64,000 bases of DNA from Aphanocapsa lilacina HA4352-LM1 (GTDB lineage Bacteria > Cyanobacteriota > Cyanobacteriia > Gloeobacterales > Gloeobacteraceae), in the NCBI GenBank assembly GCA_019359725.1, contig JAHHGR010000001.1, positions 1-64,000 on the forward strand, read 5' to 3'. Positions within the stretch are counted from its first letter, which is position 1. Each line of letters opens with the position of its first letter. A program made the translations under genes and the position numbers. The notes beneath the pieces were generated by a model. The model worked only from the letters and a program-made list of their open reading frames with translations. It had not been told where the DNA came from and did no database searches. Shown here piece by piece: positions 26,711 to 35,652 of this stretch.

Positions 26711-28810
26711 ATGGACAGTGTGATGCAACGCCGCGATTTTCTTGAGTTTCTCGCCGCCGCCGGGGCTGCCACCCTTCTGCCCGTGCCAGCCGAAGCCGCC
26801 CGCAAAGCGTTCGTGCCCGGCGCGGGCAAACTGCCGGGATTCACCCCCGTGGCGGTGCCGGCACCGACGGCGCCCACCTTTGGGGAATTGACCCGTTTCG
26901 AAGTCAAAGATGCCCTGGTCGTGCCGCGCGAGTACCGCTACGAGGTCGTGGTCGCCTGGGGCGATCGGGTGTTCGCCGATCCGGCCGACCACTTCGGCTA
27001 CAACAACGACTTCACCGCCTTTTTACCCCTGAGTGCGGACGATAGCGAGGGCTTGCTGTGGGTCAACCACGAATACGTGAGCGAGAAGCCCTGGCTTGAC
27101 ACTTACAACAGTGTGATTGGCAAACCCTTGCCGGGCGAGGCAGTGCTGCGCACCCAGGCCGGCAGCCTCGATGACGAACAAAAGCGCGCCCTGGCAAAAG
27201 CCGTGCTCTACGAGCAGGGGGGTTCCATCGTGCACCTGCGCCGCGACCCGTCCGGCCGCTACCAGGTCGTCAAAGGCAGCAAGTACAACCGCCGCGTCTC
27301 AGGCATCGAGGGACTCGATAAACCCGAGCGGCTCCTCGATGCGGATGGACCGGCCGCCGCGGTGCTTGCAGCGGGCAAAGACGGCCTCGGCAAACGGATC
27401 GTCGGCACCTTCGCCAACTGCTCCGGCGGAGTGACCCCCTGGGGGACGGTGCTCAGCTGCGAAGAAAATTTTCAATCCCAGGTGCCCGACGCCGTCGATA
27501 GCCGGGGCGTGCCGGTGGCTGCCAAGGTCGGCTTCGACCCGGCCAGTTTCGGCGATTTTGCCGGGGCGATCCTCGGGCTTGCGCCCAACAAGTACGGCTG
27601 GGTGGTCGAAATCGACCCGCGCCGCCCGGAGGCCGTCCCGGTCAAACGGACTGCCCTGGGTCGCTTCCGCCACGAGAATGTCGCCGTCCGCGCGGTCGAG
27701 GGCAAGCCGCTTGCCTGCTACATGGGCGACGATCGCACCGGCGGTCATACCTGGAAATTTGTGAGCCGCCAGCCCTACCGCACCGCCGCCGGTGCCGCCA
27801 ATCGCACCCTGCTTGCCGAAGGAACGCTCTACGTCGCCCGCTACCGGCCCGACGGCACCGGCGAGTGGGTACCTTTGGTGCTTGCCACCCCCGTTGATCC
27901 GGCCGACCCCGCCTACGCCGCGGGCGGCCGGGTGCTCCTGCCCAACCGGCCCGCCGGCGGACCGGTGGCGGTGGATACGCCGGAGCAGGTGGCGGCCTTC
28001 AAAGAGCGCTATAAAACCCTCGGCGATCTTTACGAGAGTGAAGGGGCCGTGCTCATCGACGCCTTTTTGGCGGCAAACGCCGTGGGCGGCACTCCCACCG
28101 CGCGCCCGGAGGATCTCGAAATTCATCCCACCGACGGTTCGGTCTTTGTCGCCTATACCTCTGGAGCGGCGAGTCCCGAGGGCGGCCCGGATGAACGCAT
28201 CTTTGTGACCGCCTTTAAGACCGAGGACAAGCGCGACAAACCGCCCCACGGCGCTATTTACCGTCTGTTTGAGGAGGCAAACGACCCGGCGGCGTTGCGC
28301 TTTCGCTGGAAGACCTTTGTCTCCTCCGGCGAGATTGCCGCGGGCGGGGCGGGCTTCGCCTTTCCCGACAACCTCTGCTTCGACAGTCAGGCCAACCTCT
28401 GGATCTGCTCGGATATCGGCAATCAGAACCAGCCGGTCCCGAACCGGACCAACGCCCGCGCCAGTGCCACCAGTGGCCTCTTTGGCAGCAACACGCTGTG
28501 GTTTATGGCCACCGACGGGGCCAAGGCGGGTGCGGCCCTACCTTTCGCCACCGGTCCGGTGGAGTGCGAACTGACCGGCCCGACTTTTACCAGCGACGGC
28601 CGAACGCTTTTTCTGGCGGTCCAGCACCCTGGCGAGGGGGGCGGCTGGCGCAAAAACGGCGCTACCCGGCCTGAGACCGAGTACGAATTACTGAGCGCCG
28701 ACGGCAAACGCACCTTCGTGCAGACGCGCTCGCTCCCGTCCGGCAGCAATTTCCCGAGCCCCGACGGCGGCCCGCCCAAACCCTGCGTGGTGGCGATTCG
28801 GCGACGCTAG
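26711..28810 (+). CDS. PhoX-like phosphatase (DUF839), Tat-exported
   Basis: 699 aa. A twin-arginine signal (MQRRDFLEFLAAAGAATLLP) leads to a long beta-propeller of the PhoX/DUF839 group. Family landmarks are LLWVNHEYVSEKPW, NCSGGVTPWGTVLSCEENFQ, RFRHENVAVRAVEGKPLACY, MGDDRTGGHTWKF and ARPEDLEIHPTDGSVFVAYT. PhoX enzymes are calcium/iron alkaline phosphatases in the periplasm, so this gene may replace the decayed PhoA-type gene at 23055. The ATG at 26711 follows AAGG at 26701. Its 3' end is overlapped for 123 bases by the convergent hydrolase gene. Confidence 0.92.
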   Translation: MDSVMQRRDFLEFLAAAGAATLLPVPAEAARKAFVPGAGKLPGFTPVAVPAPTAPTFGELTRFEVKDALVVPREYRYEVVVAWGDRVFADPADHFGYNNDFTAFLPLSADDSEGLLWVNHEYVSEKPWLDTYNSVIGKPLPGEAVLRTQAGSLDDEQKRALAKAVLYEQGGSIVHLRRDPSGRYQVVKGSKYNRRVSGIEGLDKPERLLDADGPAAAVLAAGKDGLGKRIVGTFANCSGGVTPWGTVLSCEENFQSQVPDAVDSRGVPVAAKVGFDPASFGDFAGAILGLAPNKYGWVVEIDPRRPEAVPVKRTALGRFRHENVAVRAVEGKPLACYMGDDRTGGHTWKFVSRQPYRTAAGAANRTLLAEGTLYVARYRPDGTGEWVPLVLATPVDPADPAYAAGGRVLLPNRPAGGPVAVDTPEQVAAFKERYKTLGDLYESEGAVLIDAFLAANAVGGTPTARPEDLEIHPTDGSVFVAYTSGAASPEGGPDERIFVTAFKTEDKRDKPPHGAIYRLFEEANDPAALRFRWKTFVSSGEIAAGGAGFAFPDNLCFDSQANLWICSDIGNQNQPVPNRTNARASATSGLFGSNTLWFMATDGAKAGAALPFATGPVECELTGPTFTSDGRTLFLAVQHPGEGGGWRKNGATRPETEYELLSADGKRTFVQTRSLPSGSNFPSPDGGPPKPCVVAIRRR

Positions 28811-30271
28811 TCCATCCGGCAGGAACAATGCCCACCGGATCGGGGGCATCCGCGCCAGGCAGCCCGTGTCAAACGGTCCTGTCGGGTTGTCCAGGAAGTG
28901 GCCCATCAACTGGGTGGGACATTCCCGGTGGATGACGGCGTGGCCAGTGGCAGGCACCGCGAGGACAGTCGAGCGTGCCATCCCCTGGGCGCCAAGCTCC
29001 GCCCAGGCACGCGGGGTAATCGCATCGAATTCCCCATAGAGGATCAGGGTCGCAACGGCGCTGCGTACCGGTTCGTGGAAACTGGCGGGGGCGGGACGTA
29101 CCTTCCAGGCTTGTTCGCAGGCGGTGCGCTGGATTTCCCAGATTTGCCGGGCGGCGGCGACAACAGGCTTTGCCCACCGCTGCTGCAGGCTGAGGGGGCT
29201 CTGCGGCGGTGAGCGAAACGGTACATCCTCCCGGCAGGTAGAACTCAAAAACGGACCCACAGCCTGAAGGCGGTCTTTGGGAAAGCCCACGGGCAACGGA
29301 TAGCGGCGGTGTGCGGGTGGTAGCAACCGCAAAAAGCGTCGCCATTGACCACGCGCCGCTGCATCCACAGCAGCCGGGATCCGCCCGATCCGATCGGTAT
29401 TCGACTGCGCGCCGGAGACGATGTCGTGCAGTGCGTAGGCATCTATTTTCCTTCCCGCCACCTGCACCGGGGTGCGCGCCACCCGCTCAGTCAGGCGGTT
29501 ATAGCGCTCCTGCAGTTTTGGATACCGGCTGTTGCAGGCCGTATCTCGGCTACAGGCAGTAAAGAGGCTGCCCAGCGCATTGAGATCCAGCTCGATCTGA
29601 CGGTAGCTGTCGGCGTTCGGGGGAAAGGGCGAGTCGAAGATGGCGCTGCGCACCCCTGCGGAGGCGTTGCGCAGCAGAGTCCACAGCGTGAAGGTACCCT
29701 GCGAAAGGCCGTACAGGTTCCAGCTTGCGTAACCGAGCGCCTGGCGCAAATGGGCAAAATCGGCCGCGACGTGCGCGTCGTCGTACCGCTCGAGGTCGAC
29801 GCCCTGGCGGGTGTACTCGGCGAAGCACCGGCGCAGGGCCGGAATGTCTTCGATGTCGGCACCGCCACAGGTGAGAGACGGCTGTGCCACCCCCGTACCG
29901 CGTACCTCCAGCAGCACCAAGTCGCGGTTCTTGCGCAAAGGGCGACTGGCGGCGTACAGAGGCAGGCTCGCAGTGGCGCTCATGCGCCCACCGCCCACGA
30001 TCACCGCGAGCGGGTCGGGTGCTGCCGGGGCATCCAGGGCGGGCAGCACGTACACCGGCAACTGCAACATCCGGCCCTGCGGTTTGGAGCGATCCTCCAG
30101 GACATAAAATATTCCACACTTCAGCCGCGGTTCATCCGGGAGTTTAAAGCGACAGGTCGTCTGCCAGATCACTGTGTCCGGCGCCGCCTGGGCAGAGGCG
30201 GCAGGCAGATCCACCAGGAGCATCCCCAGATAGGCAATCGCGGCCATCACCCTGGTTGCCCATGCCTTCAC
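28688..30271 (-). CDS. Exported alpha/beta hydrolase, tripeptidyl aminopeptidase (SAP)-like
   Basis: 527 aa with a signal peptide (AAIAYLGMLLVDLPAASAQA). The alpha/beta core follows the Streptomyces-type prolyl/tripeptidyl aminopeptidases: oxyanion strand LAVIVGGGRMSATA, RKNRDLVLLEVRGTG, nucleophile NLYGLSQGTFTLW at about residue 190, acid LILYGEFDAITP and His PATGHAVIHREC. Substrate is probably a peptide or amide in the periplasm. It is the last gene of the six-gene block, coupled by ATGA to the DUF885 gene. The normal family end lies near TGCLARMPP. The last roughly 45 residues are read from the antisense of the PhoX gene, so the original stop seems lost. Confidence 0.85.
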   Translation of the reverse strand: MKAWATRVMAAIAYLGMLLVDLPAASAQAAPDTVIWQTTCRFKLPDEPRLKCGIFYVLEDRSKPQGRMLQLPVYVLPALDAPAAPDPLAVIVGGGRMSATASLPLYAASRPLRKNRDLVLLEVRGTGVAQPSLTCGGADIEDIPALRRCFAEYTRQGVDLERYDDAHVAADFAHLRQALGYASWNLYGLSQGTFTLWTLLRNASAGVRSAIFDSPFPPNADSYRQIELDLNALGSLFTACSRDTACNSRYPKLQERYNRLTERVARTPVQVAGRKIDAYALHDIVSGAQSNTDRIGRIPAAVDAAARGQWRRFLRLLPPAHRRYPLPVGFPKDRLQAVGPFLSSTCREDVPFRSPPQSPLSLQQRWAKPVVAAARQIWEIQRTACEQAWKVRPAPASFHEPVRSAVATLILYGEFDAITPRAWAELGAQGMARSTVLAVPATGHAVIHRECPTQLMGHFLDNPTGPFDTGCLARMPPIRWALFLPDGLASPNRHHAGFGRAAVGAREIAAGRERARLHEGAFAVGAQ

Positions 30272-32067
30272 GGCGTTGGCCCCGCTGGGGACAGGAGTGT
30301 TTCTTGGTCGATGAACCGCGCGATATGCCGCTCCAGGGTGGCTAGGGGCAACTCGCCGCTTTCAAGCACGGCGCTGTGAAAGCGGCGGATGTCGAAGGCC
30401 GCCCCCAGGCGCATCCGGGCCAAATCCTGCAGCTGCGCGATTTTGAGGTGGCCCAATTTATAAGCAAGCGCCTGGCCGGGGGAGCCGACCGCGTAGCGCA
30501 GCGTCTCCGAGCGGATCTCGGAGGGCGCGAGCAGCGAGTTTTCCTCCAAATAGCCGCTCGCCCGCTCGCGCGACCAGCCGAGGACGTTCATGCCGGTGTC
30601 GACCACCAGCCGTGCCGACATGAACAAATCGTCGAGCAGGCGGCCGTAGAGCAAGTAGGGATCACTGTACATGCCCATCTGCTCCGCCAGGCTCGCGGCG
30701 TACTCGGCCCAGCCCTCGGTATAGGCGGTGGCGGTAAAGTCGCGCCGCCAGAGGGGAATGTCAGCATTCTCCGCCTGCAGACATACTTGAAAGTGGTGGC
30801 CGGGGATCAGTTCGTGGTAGATGAGCGAAGCGAGGCCGTAGGTCGGTTTCTCATCGAGTTCGGCGCCGTTGTACAGGTAGTAGCCTTTGGGATCCGCGGC
30901 AGTCGGATCCTGGTAGTATCCCCAGGTGCTCCCTGCTTCAAGCTCCAAATTCAGACGTTTGACGGCGTAGGGAGCCTTGGGAAACTTCTCGAAGTAGGCC
31001 GGGATCTGCGCTTCGATGGCCCGGACGGCCAGCAACAAGCGCTCGCCCAACTCCTCGGGCGTCTTCGCATAGAATCTTGGGTCTTTGCGCAACTGTCGAT
31101 GGAAATCCGCACGGGTACCCACAAAGCCCACCTGCCGCCGCACCTTTGCCAGGCGCCCTTCGAGGCGGTCCACCTCGCCCAGGCCGATTCGGTGGATTTG
31201 TTCGGGGGAAAGCTCCAGCCCTGTGTGGTAGCGCACCAGCGCCCGGTACGCCCCCTCGCCGCCAGGATAGTAAATGAGACCGACCGCCTCCGGAGCGCGT
31301 CGCGCGTAATCCCCAGACACAAATGCGAGCAAATCCGCGCAGACGGGGCTGATTCGCCGAGCAATCATTTGGGTCACTTGTGCTTGCAAAGCCCGCCTCC
31401 GGGCTTTGGGCAAGTGGGCAAGCCGCGCCTCGGCCACCTGAAATGGATGTTCCTCCGGAGGCACGATGAAAGATCGGATGTAGTTGGTGGCGAGCTTGAG
31501 GCTTGCTTGCGGCAGGACGATGCCCTTAGCGGCCTGCTCAGCCAGGTTGGCGCGCACGGCGGCAAACAGGCCGCCGTACTGCTCCAGCAGCGCCAGATAG
31601 CCCTCGGCGTCACCCGCCTCCGCAAATCGGTAGCCAGAAAAAATACGCTCCAGGTCCGTCAGCCCGCCGCCGGAGGGGGTGACCTGAAAGCGGTACCAGA
31701 ACCACTCCGCTTGCCTGGCACTCTGCTCGGCTTGCCAGCGCACGACGCTGTAGGTGAGCCAGTCCTGGTGGTCGAGCTTCGCGGGGTCCACCCGCTGCAA
31801 CTGCTCCTGGATGCCCTCGCCAAAGCGAGCCTCGCGCAGCACTTCGGCAAAAGTCAGATCCGGCAGCTTTACGATGGTTTCGCCGTACTTCAGGCGCAGA
31901 GCGTAATCGTTTTCGAGCTTGAATCGCCACGCCCCCTCGGCAATCCGGCCAAGCAGCGCCGCATCGCTGCCGGTTTCGCCCCGGGCGGCAGTGCGGCCCG
32001 GAATGCACGTCAGCAGGCTCAGCGCCCCGGTGGTGAAGACCCGTCTGGAAAATCCGTGCTTGGCCAT
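30268..32067 (-). CDS. Exported DUF885 family putative metallohydrolase
   Basis: 599 aa from the ATG at 32067, where a Tat-like signal starts (SRRVFTTGALSLLTCIPG). The DUF885 family is recognised by LIYHELIPGHHFQVCLQAEN (about residue 413), a zinc-site-like HExxPGHH, together with EGWAEYAASLAEQMGMY and GRLLDDLFMSARLVVDTGMN. Relatives are thought to be metallopeptidase-like, and substrates are poorly known. The stop overlaps the ATG of the next hydrolase. The gene follows the CocE gene by 37 bases. The longer upstream reading frame to 32253 is not part of it. Confidence 0.9.
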   Translation of the reverse strand: MAKHGFSRRVFTTGALSLLTCIPGRTAARGETGSDAALLGRIAEGAWRFKLENDYALRLKYGETIVKLPDLTFAEVLREARFGEGIQEQLQRVDPAKLDHQDWLTYSVVRWQAEQSARQAEWFWYRFQVTPSGGGLTDLERIFSGYRFAEAGDAEGYLALLEQYGGLFAAVRANLAEQAAKGIVLPQASLKLATNYIRSFIVPPEEHPFQVAEARLAHLPKARRRALQAQVTQMIARRISPVCADLLAFVSGDYARRAPEAVGLIYYPGGEGAYRALVRYHTGLELSPEQIHRIGLGEVDRLEGRLAKVRRQVGFVGTRADFHRQLRKDPRFYAKTPEELGERLLLAVRAIEAQIPAYFEKFPKAPYAVKRLNLELEAGSTWGYYQDPTAADPKGYYLYNGAELDEKPTYGLASLIYHELIPGHHFQVCLQAENADIPLWRRDFTATAYTEGWAEYAASLAEQMGMYSDPYLLYGRLLDDLFMSARLVVDTGMNVLGWSRERASGYLEENSLLAPSEIRSETLRYAVGSPGQALAYKLGHLKIAQLQDLARMRLGAAFDIRRFHSAVLESGELPLATLERHIARFIDQETLLSPAGPTP

Positions 32068-32104
32068 CTTGCGAAATTTCCTCTGGTTGCCGGTGTATAA
32101 ACTT

Positions 32105-34240
32105 TTACTGGCCGTCGCGCGGTACGGCTTCCTGCCAGGTGCGCTCGCGAACCACGGTGCCGTCGCGCAGCAACTGCCGGTGGTGGCGGTAGTGGAAGGT
32201 CGTGAGGTCACTGGCAATCTCGGTGCGTCCCCGCCACTCGGTGGTGCGGCCATCTACGGTGAAGCGCTCCGTGCAGGTGCCCACCAGGCCGGCTCGCTCC
32301 GGGTGGGTGTCCTCGAGGCGGTACTGCACAGTGATGGCTCCTGCTCCAGGGGCCCTGGCAATCGTGTAGGAAACAGTCGTGCTCCCGGACACCTCGTCGC
32401 GCTCGATGCGGGCCGGACCAATCCAGTCGTTTTCCTTATTTGAATTTGATGCGGGTGGTGCAGACGGCTTGCCGGTCGCAACGTTTGCACTGGCAAGCGA
32501 AGCGGCCACCCAGGCAGCCTGCAAGTTGGCCGGGGGGATCACCGGCAGGGTCAGGCTCGATCCTTGCAGGGAGCCGACTTCCAGCGCTGTCGTCATCGGA
32601 TAGGGGGTGGGCCAGAACATCGGCCACAGGGCGTTGGAGACAGCGACGCGCAGACGGTGCCCGGGTTCAAAGATCCACGAGGTGAAGTGCAGGGGTACCT
32701 CCAGGGTATAGGTTTGGCCGGGAACGAGCGGCTCGGGTGCGGTCGGGGCATTGCGGTGGGTACCGTTGAGGGCGCCGCCGGTGATCAAAGTGACCGTACC
32801 GTCCGGGGCCACATCCGAAAGGCGCACGTACCAGTTGGCGTGCACGGCGCTTGCCGAGGCGCGCAACGTCGCGGTCGGCCTGCCCAGGGTGTGCACCTCG
32901 CCGCCCACAGGTTCCGATTCGTACACCAAGCTGTGGGCATCGGCTCCGCGCTGATCGGGCATCGGGTCGCCCCACCAGATGCCCGCCTGGATGCCCCCGG
33001 AGGGAACGTAGCGCAGGGTATGGGTGGCGGGGGCGGTCGGTTCGGTGGCCAGCCGCCGATCCTTGCTGAGAAAATACCGCCGCTCGCTCAGATCGGCGGG
33101 TGGCCACTTCGCAAACTGCCGCCATTCGCCGGGGATTGGCCCCGGCTTCGGCCCCGGTAGATGAGGCCGCCGCATGTAGGCGATCAGTTGGGGATCTTCC
33201 AGTACCCCGGTGGGCTGGTCCTTGAGCCAGTAATCCCACCAGCGCAATGCCTCGCGCTCGAGGTTGGCCGCAGGCGGCGGCTGTTCGTTGCTGTGATCCC
33301 AGGGGCCGACGATCGCTTTGGCGGGTGTGCGCAGGTGGCGCAGGGCGCGGTCGATGCTTGTCCGGTAACCGTCGTACCAGCCGCCGATCATCAATACCGG
33401 AACTGTCAGCGCTTGCGGGTTGGCATCGAGCCGGATGTGCCGCCGCCAAAAATCGCCGTCGCGCTGCTGTCGCAAGTACACCAGGCTCCAGGGCGTCTGG
33501 TCGAAGCGGTTTTTAAGGGTGCCTTCATCGAGCGGGTCGGCGGACGGTGGGCTGGTAATCAGCGACAGATCCGCCAGCATGTTGTAGTCGTCGAAGCGCA
33601 AGATGCCGTCGGCAAAATGAACATCCTCGTGGTAGATATCCTCGGTGGCGACGGAGGGGATGATCGCCTTTAGAGCAGGTGGGCGGCGCATCGCTACTTG
33701 GATCGCATTGAAGCCGCTCCAGGAGGCTCCGAACATGCCGACGCGCCCCGTCGACCAGGGTTGTCCGGAAAGCCAGTCGATGAGGGCGACCGCGTCCTGC
33801 AGTTCTGCTTCTGAATATTCGCGCGACGGAAAGCGCCCCGCGCTGCGCCCGGTGCCGCGCACGTGAAAGTAGGCTGTGGCGTAACCCTGGCCTGCCAGTG
33901 CGGTGTAGTCTGTTCGGCGCTTGGCGCATCCTCCCGAATACGGATCGAGGGTGAGCAACGCCGGAAAGCGCTCACCAGCTTTCGCGGCGACAGGTTTGGT
34001 GAGGCACCCCCAGAGCCGCACACCGTCGGCCATGGCCACGGCAATCTCGCTTTGCTCGACTTTGTAGGGAGCCGGGGGAGGCTCCCGGGCACCGCCAAGT
34101 TGCGGCAGCGAAATCAGCAGGGTCGCCGTCAGGGCCGTTGTTACGACCGTTCTAGATAGACGCCCGCAGGGAACAGCCGTTTTTTGGGGAGCTTCTTCCA
34201 TCACCTTCGCGATCCTTCCGTCAGTTGCGTGGGTGCTCAC
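32105..34240 (-). CDS. CocE/NonD family hydrolase (X-Pro dipeptidyl-peptidase-like), exported
   Basis: 711 aa. An N-terminal hydrophobic signal (TTALTATLLISLPQLGGARE, about residues 34-52) is preceded by an unusually long basic N-region; a start at the ATG for MEEAPQ would shorten it. The S15 catalytic domain shows VRLWGCLTKPVAAKAGERFP, HVRGTGRSAGRF, the nucleophile MFGASWSGFNAIQ at about 170, the IGGWYDGYRTSI Asp region and GPWDHSNE with His. The C-terminal jelly-roll domain is present (FEPGHRLRVAVSNALWPMFW). The family hydrolyses X-Pro dipeptides or esters. It is coupled by ATGA to the permease gene. Confidence 0.9.
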   Translation of the reverse strand: MSTHATDGRIAKVMEEAPQKTAVPCGRLSRTVVTTALTATLLISLPQLGGAREPPPAPYKVEQSEIAVAMADGVRLWGCLTKPVAAKAGERFPALLTLDPYSGGCAKRRTDYTALAGQGYATAYFHVRGTGRSAGRFPSREYSEAELQDAVALIDWLSGQPWSTGRVGMFGASWSGFNAIQVAMRRPPALKAIIPSVATEDIYHEDVHFADGILRFDDYNMLADLSLITSPPSADPLDEGTLKNRFDQTPWSLVYLRQQRDGDFWRRHIRLDANPQALTVPVLMIGGWYDGYRTSIDRALRHLRTPAKAIVGPWDHSNEQPPPAANLEREALRWWDYWLKDQPTGVLEDPQLIAYMRRPHLPGPKPGPIPGEWRQFAKWPPADLSERRYFLSKDRRLATEPTAPATHTLRYVPSGGIQAGIWWGDPMPDQRGADAHSLVYESEPVGGEVHTLGRPTATLRASASAVHANWYVRLSDVAPDGTVTLITGGALNGTHRNAPTAPEPLVPGQTYTLEVPLHFTSWIFEPGHRLRVAVSNALWPMFWPTPYPMTTALEVGSLQGSSLTLPVIPPANLQAAWVAASLASANVATGKPSAPPASNSNKENDWIGPARIERDEVSGSTTVSYTIARAPGAGAITVQYRLEDTHPERAGLVGTCTERFTVDGRTTEWRGRTEIASDLTTFHYRHHRQLLRDGTVVRERTWQEAVPRDGQ

Positions 34241-35652
34241 GGCAAGAGCGCCTTGCCGCTCAGCGCCGATCGAGCCGGCTTGTTCCTTTTGCCGAACCTA
34301 TAGAGCAGCGAGCCGACACTCAGCAAGATCAGCGTCGGGACAACCACTTTTGCAGCCGAAAGCCACGGGTTCGGCTCGCTTTCGGGGGGGAGGGCGGCAA
34401 GGACCATCGAAGCGGCCGTGCTCAACAATCCGATGACCCCCACCCCCACCGACACAGCTTTGCCACCGGGCGGTCGGACGATTTCGGGGCCGGCGGGCAG
34501 GCGCTGCAGTCGAATCAACGCCGCAAACATCAACAGATAGGGTACGAAGGCGGAAATGACGCCCATGCTGAGCAGCACGTCGTAGGCCCCTTTGACGGAG
34601 GTTCCCAACTGTCCGAGAAAGACAAAAACGGCAGCAACCGCCGCCTGGAACCAGAGCGCCACATGGGGGGTTTGCCAACGCGGATGCAGTCGGGCAAAAG
34701 CGGGGGGTAAAAAGTGATCCACTCCGGCCACGAAGGGCAGCCGGGAGACGGTGGCAAGCCAAGCCCCGACCTGTCCGAGGCCCGTAATCGTAATCATCAA
34801 CGCGACAGCCGGACTGACACCCCACAGCCCGAGCCGCTCGGTGACCGCGGTGACAGCCTGCATCAGCCCCTGGATGTTGCTGATTTCGCCCACAGGCAGG
34901 GCGACCAGCAGGCCGACGGTGCCGAGCATGTAGGTGGCTGTGATCAATATCCCGGCCAGGAGCATCGCCCGGGGCAGGTTTTTGCGGGAGTCGCGAATCT
35001 CATCGCCCATCACCGCAACGGCTTCCGCTCCACACAAAGCAAAAGCGACCGCCGACCAGAGGACGAGGTCCTTCCAACCGGTAGCGGGGACCAGGCTTTC
35101 CCAGGTAAAGGACGTGGCCGCTCCAAAGCGAAAGGCGACAATGCCTCCCAAAACGACCAGCGTCAGCGCCGTACCCCAGGAACTCAGTGCGCCAAAACCG
35201 AAGAGCCATCTGCCAATCTTCAGGCCGCGCACGTTGATGGCGGTTGCCAGTCCCAACCCCAGCAGCGAGAAAACGATGAAGTAGGGTTGGCTTTCGTTGA
35301 ACGACTGCCATCCTCCAATAAACAGGGCATTGCCGGCGGTGAAATAGAGCACGGCCGGGAAGTAGATGAGGTTGCTCGTCCAATAGGCCCAGCCCGTCAA
35401 ATAGCCGACGTAGTCGCCGAAGGCCTGTTTGCTCCAGACGTAGAGCCCACCCTCCTGCGGATAGCGCGAGGAAAGCTCGACGACGCACAAAGCCAGCGGC
35501 ACATAGAAGACCGCACAGCCCAAAAACCAGATGACCAGGGCACTCGGTCCCAGCGTCGCGGCGCTCGCGATGAAGCGCGCCGCGAAACCGGTCAGCAGCA
35601 AAAACACCAGCAGCTCGCGAAAGCCGATGCTCCGGGGCAATGTGTGGTTCAC
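34237..35652 (-). CDS. APC superfamily amino acid/amine permease
   Basis: 471-aa membrane protein with about 12 helices. APC marks are GFRELLVFLLLTGFAARFIA at helix 1, LSSRYPQEGGLYVWSKQAFG at helix 2 and the helix 6 region FALCGAEAVAVMGDEIRDSR. It imports an amino acid or related amine by proton or sodium coupling or exchange; the exact substrate cannot be read from sequence. Four-base overlaps with both neighbours place it inside the catabolic block, so the substrate is likely that of the Rieske and flavin oxidases. Confidence 0.9.
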   Translation of the reverse strand: MNHTLPRSIGFRELLVFLLLTGFAARFIASAATLGPSALVIWFLGCAVFYVPLALCVVELSSRYPQEGGLYVWSKQAFGDYVGYLTGWAYWTSNLIYFPAVLYFTAGNALFIGGWQSFNESQPYFIVFSLLGLGLATAINVRGLKIGRWLFGFGALSSWGTALTLVVLGGIVAFRFGAATSFTWESLVPATGWKDLVLWSAVAFALCGAEAVAVMGDEIRDSRKNLPRAMLLAGILITATYMLGTVGLLVALPVGEISNIQGLMQAVTAVTERLGLWGVSPAVALMITITGLGQVGAWLATVSRLPFVAGVDHFLPPAFARLHPRWQTPHVALWFQAAVAAVFVFLGQLGTSVKGAYDVLLSMGVISAFVPYLLMFAALIRLQRLPAGPEIVRPPGGKAVSVGVGVIGLLSTAASMVLAALPPESEPNPWLSAAKVVVPTLILLSVGSLLYRFGKRNKPARSALSGKALLP

